Of a stretch of 64,000 bases of DNA, positions 58,010 through 64,000 are shown one piece after another. Every line of letters begins with the position of its first letter. The first letter of the stretch is position 1. Below the pieces are notes generated by a model that saw only the letters and a program-made list of their open reading frames with translations, searched no databases and was not told the origin of the DNA. The DNA comes from Mytilus galloprovincialis (Eukaryota; Mollusca; Bivalvia; Mytilida; Mytilidae). A program made the position numbers and the translations under genes. Location of the stretch: the NCBI RefSeq assembly GCF_965363235.1, contig NC_134843.1, positions 1,240,001 through 1,304,000 on the forward strand, in the 5' to 3' direction.

Positions 58010-61000
58010 AGTGTCTTCTGTAAATCTTCACCATGTAATCTTTTAGCAATGTAACGTAAGGTTATTTCTTCTGTAAATCTTCACCATGTAATCTTTTAGC
58101 AATGTAACATAAGGTTATTTCTTCTGTAAATCTTCACCATGTAATCTTTTAGCAATGGAACGTAAGGTTATTTCTTCTGTAAATCTTCACCATGTAATCT
58201 TTTAGCAATGTAACGTAAGGTTATTTCTTCTGTAAATCTTCACCATGTAATCTTTTAGCAATGAAACGTAAGGTTATTTCTTCTGTAAATCTTCACCCTC
58301 TAATTTTTAAGAAATGTAACGTAAGGTTATTTCTTCTGTAAATCTTCACCATGTAATCTTTTAGCAATGAAACGTAAGGTTATTTCTTCTGTAAATCTTC
58401 ACCATGTAATCTTTTAGCAATGTAACGTAAGGTTATTTCTTCTGTAAATCTTCACCATGTAATCTTTTAGCAATGTAACGTAAGGTTATTTCTTCTGTAA
58501 ATCTTCACCATGTAATCTTTCAGCAATGTAACGTAAGGTTATTTCTTCTGTAAATCTTCACCGTGTAATCTTTTAGCAATGTAACGTAAGGTTATTTCTG
58601 TAAATCTTCACCATGTAATCTTTTAGCAATGTAACGTAAGGTTATTTCTTCTGTAAATCTTCACCATGTAATCTTTTAGCAATGTAACGTAAGTTTATTT
58701 CTTCTTTAAATCTTCACCATGTAATCTTTTAGCAATGTAACGTAAAGTTAATTCTTCTGTAAATCTTCACCATGTAATCTTATAGCAATGTAACGTAAGG
58801 TTATTTCTTCTGTAAATCTTCACCATGTAATCTTTTAGCAATGTAACGTAAGGTTATTTCTTCTGTAAATCTTCACCATGTAATTTTTTAGCAATGGAAC
58901 GTAAGGTTATTTCTTCTGTAAATCTTCACCATGTAATCTTTTAGCAATGTAACGTAAGGTTATTTCTTCTGTAAATCTTCACCATGTAATCTTTTAGCAA
59001 TGAAACGTAAGGTTATTTCTTCTGTAAATCTTCACCATGTAATCTTTTTTCATGTAATCTTTTAGCAATGTAACGTAAGGTTATTTCTTCTGTAAATCTT
59101 CACCATGTAATCTTTTAGCAATGTAACGTAAGGTTATTTCTGTAAATCTTCACCATGTAATCTTTAGCAATGGAACGTAAGGTTATTTCTGTAAATCTTC
59201 ACCCTGTAATCTTTTAGCAATGTAACGTAAGGTTATTTCTTCTGTAAATCTTCACCATGTAATCTTTTAGCAATGTAACGTAAGGTTATTTCTTCTGTAA
59301 ATCTTCACCATGTAATCTTTTAGGAATGTAACGTAAGGTTATTTCTGTAAATCTTCACCATGTAATCTTTTAGCAATGGAACGTAAGGTTATTTCTGTAA
59401 ATCTTCACCCTGTAATCTTTTAGCAATGTAACGTAAGGTTATTTCTTCTGTAAATCTTCACCATGTAATCTTTTAGCAATGTAACGTAAGGTTATTTCTT
59501 CTGTAAATCTTCACCATGTAATCTTTTAGGAATGTAACGTAAGGTTATTTCTGTAAATCTTCACCATGTAATCTTTTAGCAATGGAACGTAAGGTTATTT
59601 CTGTAAATCTTCACCCTGTAATCTTTTAGCAATGTAACGTAAGGTTATTTCTTCTGTAAATCTTCACCATGTAATCTTTTAGCAATGTAACGTAAGGTTA
59701 TTTCTTCTGTAAATCTTCACCATGTTATCTTTTAGCAATGAAACGTAAGGTTATTTCTTCTGTAAATCTTCACCATGTAATCTTTTAGCAATGTAACGTA
59801 AGGTTATTTCTTCTGTAAATCTTCACCATGTAATCTTTCAGCAATGTAACGTAAGGTTATTTCTTCTGTAAATCTTCACCGTGTAATCTTTTAGCAATGT
59901 AACGTAAGGTTATTTCTGTAAATCTTCACCCTGTAATCTTTTAGCAATGTAACGTAAGGTTATTTCTTCTGTAAATCTTCACCATGTAATCTTTTAGCAA
60001 TGTAACGTAAGTTTATTTCTTCTGTAAATCTTCACCATGTAATCTTTTAGCAATGTAACGTAAAGTTAATTCTTCTGTAAATCTTCACCATGTAATCTTA
60101 TAGCAATGTAACGTAAGGTTATTTCTTCTGTAAATCGTCACCATGTAATCTTTTAGCAATGAAACGTAAGGTTATTTCTTCTGTAAATCTTCACCATGTA
60201 ATCTTTTAGCAATGTAACGTAAGGTTATGTCTTCTGTAAATCTTCACCATGTAATCTTTTAGCAATGTAACGTAAGGTTATTTCTTCTGTAAATCTTCAC
60301 CATGTAATCTTTTAGCAATGTAACGTAAGGTTATTTCTTCTGTAAATCTTCACCGTGTAATCTTTTAGCAATGTAACGTAAGGTTATTTCTTCTGTAAAT
60401 CTTCACCATGTAATCTTTTTTCATGTAATCTTTTAGCAATGTAACGTAAGATTATTTCTTCTGTAAATCTTCACCATGTAATCTTTTAGCAATGTAACGT
60501 AAGGTTATTTCTTCTGTAAATCTTCACCATGTAATCTTTTAGCAATGTAACGTAAGGTTATTTCTTCTGTAAATCTTCACCATGTAATCTTTTAGCAATG
60601 TAACGTAAGGTTATTTCTTCTGTAAATCTTCACCATGTAATCTTTTAGCAATGAAACGTAAGGTTATTTCTTCTGTAAATCTTCACCATGTAATCTTTTT
60701 TCATGTAATCTTTTAGCAATGTAACGTAAGGTTATTTCTTCTGTAAATCTTCACCATGTAATCTTTTAGCAATGTAACGTAAGGTTATTTCTGTAAATCT
60801 TCACCATGTAATCTTTAGCAATGGAACGTAAGGTTATTTCTGTAAATCTTCACCCTGTAATCTTTTAGCAATGTAACGTAAGGTTATTTCTTCTGTAAAT
60901 CTTCACCATGTAATCTTTTAGCAATGTAACGTAAGGTTATTTCTTCTGTAAATCTTCACCATGTAATCTTTTAGGAATGTAACGTAAGGTTATTTCTGTA

Positions 61001-63345
61001 AATCTTCACCATGTAATCTTTTAGCAATGGAACGTAAGGTTATTTCTGTAAATCTTCACCCTGTAATCTTTTAGCAATGTAACGTAAGGTTATTTCTTCT
61101 GTAAATCTTCACCATGTAATCTTTTAGCAATGTAACGTAAGGTTATTTCTTCTGTAAATCTTCACCATGTAATCTTTTAGCAATGTAACGTAAGGTTATT
61201 TCTTCTGTAAATCTTCACCATGTAATCTTTTAGCAATGTAACGTAAGGTTATTTCTTCTGTAAATCTTCACCATGTAATCTTTTAGCAATGGAACGTAAG
61301 GTTATTTCTGTAAATCTTCACCCTGTAATCTTTTAGCAATGTAACGTAAGGTTATTTCTTCTGTAAATCTTCACCATGTAATCTTTTAGCAATGTAACGT
61401 AAGGTTATTTCTTCTGTAAATCTTCACCATGTAATCTTTTAGCAATGTAACGTAAGGTTATTTCTTCTGTAAATCTTCACCATGTAATCTTTTAGCAATG
61501 TAACGTAAGGTTATTTCTTCTGTAAATCTTCATCATGTAATCGTTTAGCAATGTAACGTAAGGTTATTTCTTCTGTAAATCTTCACCATGTAATCTTTTA
61601 GCAATGTAACGTAAGGTTATTTCTTCTGTAAATCTTCACCATGTAATCTTTTAGCAATGTAACGTAAGGTTATTTCTTCTGTAAATCTTCACCGTGTAAT
61701 CTTTTAGCAATGAAACGTAAGGTTATTTCTTCTGTAAATCTTCACCATGTAATCTTTTAGCAATGTAACGTAAGGTTATATCTTCTGTAAATCTGCACCA
61801 TGTAATCTTTTAGCAATGAAACTTAAGGTTATTTCTTCTGTAAATCTGCACCATGTAATCTTTTTTCATGTAATCTTTTATCTATGTAACGTAAGGTTAT
61901 TTCTTCTGTAAATATTCACCATGTAATCTTTAAGCAATGTAACGTAAGGTTATTTCTTCTGTAAATCTTCACCATGTAATCTTTTAGCAATGTAACGTAA
62001 TGTCATTTCTGTAAATCTTCACCATGTAATCTTTTAGCAATGGAACGTAAGGTTATTTCTGTAAATCTTCACCCTGTAATCTTTTAGCAATGTAACGTAA
62101 GGTTATTTCTTCTGTAAATCTTCACCATGTAATCTTTTAGCAATGTAACGTAAGGTTATATCTTCTGTAAATCTGCACCATGTAATCTTTTAGCAATGAG
62201 ACGTAAGGTTATTTCTTCTGTAAATCTTCACCATGTAATCTTTTTTCATGTAATCTTTTATCTATGTAACGTAAGGTTATTTCTTCTGTAAATCTTCACC
62301 ATGTAATCTTTAAGCAATGTAACGTAAGGTTATTTCTTCTGTAAATCTTCACCATGTAATCTTTTAGCAATGTAACGTAATGTTATTTCTGTAAATCTTC
62401 ACCATGTAATCTTTTAGCAATGGAACGTAAGGTTATTTCTGTAAATCTTCACCCTGTAATCTTTTAGCAATGTAACGTAAGGTTATTTCTTCTGTAAATC
62501 TTCACCATGTAATCTTTTAGCAATGTAACGTAAGGTTATTTCTTCTGTAAATCTTCACCATGTAATCTTTTAGCAATGTAACGTAAGGTTATTTCTTCTG
62601 TAAATCTTCACCATGTAATCTTTTAGCAATGTAACGTAAGGTTATTTCTTCTGTAAATCTTCACCGTGTAATCTTTTAGCAATGAAACGTAAGGTTATTT
62701 CTTCTGTAAATCTTCACCATGTAATCTTTTAGTAATGTAACGTAAGGTTATATCTTCTGTAAATCTGCACCATGTAATCTTTTAGCAATGAAACGTAAGG
62801 TTATTTCTTCTGTAAATCTTCACCATGTAATCTTTTTTCATGTAATCTTTTATCTATGTAACGTAAGGTTATTTCTTCTGTAAATCTTCACCATGTAATC
62901 TTTAAGCAATGTAACGTAAGGTTATTTCTTCTGTAAATCTTCACCATGTAATCTTTTAGCAATGTAACGTAATGTTATTTCTGTAAATCTTCACCATGTA
63001 ATCTTTTAGCAATGGAACGTAAGGTTATTTCTGTAAATCTTCACCCTGTAATCTTTTAGCAATGTAACGTAAGGTTATTTCTTCTGTAAATCTTCACCAT
63101 GTAATCTTTTAGCAATGTAACGTAAGGTTATTTCTGTAAATCTTCACCATGTAATCTTTTAGCAATGGAACGTAAGGTTATTTCTGTAAATCTTCACCCT
63201 GTAATCTTTTAGCAATGTAACGTAAGGTTATTTCTTCTGTAAATCTTCACCATGTAATTTTTTAGCAATGTAACGTAAGGTTATTTCTTCTGTAAATCTT
63301 CACCATGTAATCTTTTAGCAATGTAACGTAAGGTTATTTCTATAG
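58010..63345. repeat. 53-bp satellite, about 5.3 kb, with higher-order structure
   Basis: About 100 units of ttctgtaaatcttcaccatg, then taatcttttagcaatgtaac and gtaaggttatttc. Regular variants: a 50-bp unit lacking ttc (ttatttctgtaaat), units with ggaacg or gaaacg, ccctgtaatc units, and an extended unit with tcttttttcatgtaatcttt. These variants recur in the same order in several blocks. No coding frame. Confidence 0.95.
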
Positions 63346-64000
63346 ATCGTCACCATATGTAGTGATGGATTATAGGAGAACCATTTTAGAAATAAACATG
63401 TTTTACTAAGTGTAATACCCATTCAATGATAAAACTGATATGACCTCATAAAGAGGAAAATTAAAAAAAAAGTAAAGAAAAAACTCCAAGGAAAAATCCA
63501 AATAAAAAGTAACTTAAAAAATAAAAAAATAAAAATATCAAACGAATGACACTCCAATTGATTCGATTTAAACATATCAGAAAACAATAATAAAAAAGTA
63601 ATATGTTGGTGTCTGAAAATAAAGGCAGCTGTATATCACAGACAGAAGGTTGAATGTTTTAATCATTTTATATCATATATCCAATAATACAGAGTGTTAT
63701 ATTCAAAAAATAGAACGGTATATAGAGAGGTGTAAAGGTGATATTTAAGAGAGTGTTGACACTTAACCGATTTCTCTTTTTTTCTGACAGCATCTGAATA
63801 TTTTCTATTTGTTGCAATGACCTTGCTGTGATTAACTATGCTAACAGCATGGATGTCATTCATTGGTGTCTTATTCTTTGATAAGGCGACAATGTGACCA
63901 TTGTTGATGTTCGTAAGTTGTCAGTTGTTAACTTCGTCGTGATAAACAACAAAGACGTGACAAAATATATTAAATATACTATAATACTATTTATAAATAA
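63346..64000. other. No gene seen at right edge
   Basis: AT-rich with A-rich stretches at 63460-63530; the minus open frame 63663-63863 shows no domain. Confidence 0.35.

Noticed and set aside
58010..63345. CRISPR-like or telomeric array
   Set aside because: Units are directly adjoining with no unique spacers and no telomere hexamer; it is a eukaryotic satellite.

Overview
The window looks like nuclear DNA of a marine bivalve, most probably a mussel (Mytilidae). This is inferred from the AT-rich, intron-rich animal gene structure, the mix of Penelope-like, tyrosine-recombinase and non-LTR retroelements, and several dispersed repeat families of a kind I associate with Mytilus. No database search was possible. 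Three host genes can be supported, all on the minus strand: (1) an immunoglobulin-superfamily gene at 7975 running off the left edge, with a signal-peptide exon and three Ig-domain exons, all joined by phase-1 introns; (2) a complete eight-exon CHST15-like carbohydrate sulfotransferase at 18524-9283 (438 aa), assembled from splice sites with consistent phases; (3) an intronless SK-type calcium-activated potassium channel at 39736-38363.

The rest is dominated by mobile and tandem DNA. At 24257-31316 lies a nearly intact DIRS/Ngaro-type tyrosine-recombinase retrotransposon: split direct repeats A1-ORFs-B1-A2-B2 and four open frames (SGNH hydrolase, Gag, RT-RNase H, tyrosine recombinase). Between the recombinase and B1 sit five RNA-like hairpins with a conserved 14-nt core and covarying stems. 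It is inserted in an older repeat (about 23.0-24.25 and 31.3-32.25 kb) rich in AGGTCA hexamers. Penelope-like reverse transcriptase copies lie at 20324-22335 (5'-truncated, open frame) and 34225-36684 (three lesions). Their 3' tail recurs at 1-650, 8424-8560, 45957-46260 and 56045-56240, and a decayed RT relic is at about 49010-49190. The 34-kb copy splits a 52-bp minisatellite. A 5'-truncated non-LTR element at 49742-50778 splits a 50-bp minisatellite.

Other structured DNA: a 40-bp minisatellite (15611-16466) made of the 3' end of sulfotransferase exon 2 plus its splice donor, repeated about 20 times; a 3.3-kb foldback-like element with 400-bp terminal inverted repeats (41481-44786); a TTAA-flanked MITE (47088-47486); a 5.3-kb, 53-bp satellite with higher-order structure (58010-63345); and many copies of dispersed repeats, called here R1 (with the block gtatgattgccaatgagac), R2 (gaaacgcgcgtctggcg) and R4. 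No tRNA, rRNA or CRISPR was seen.
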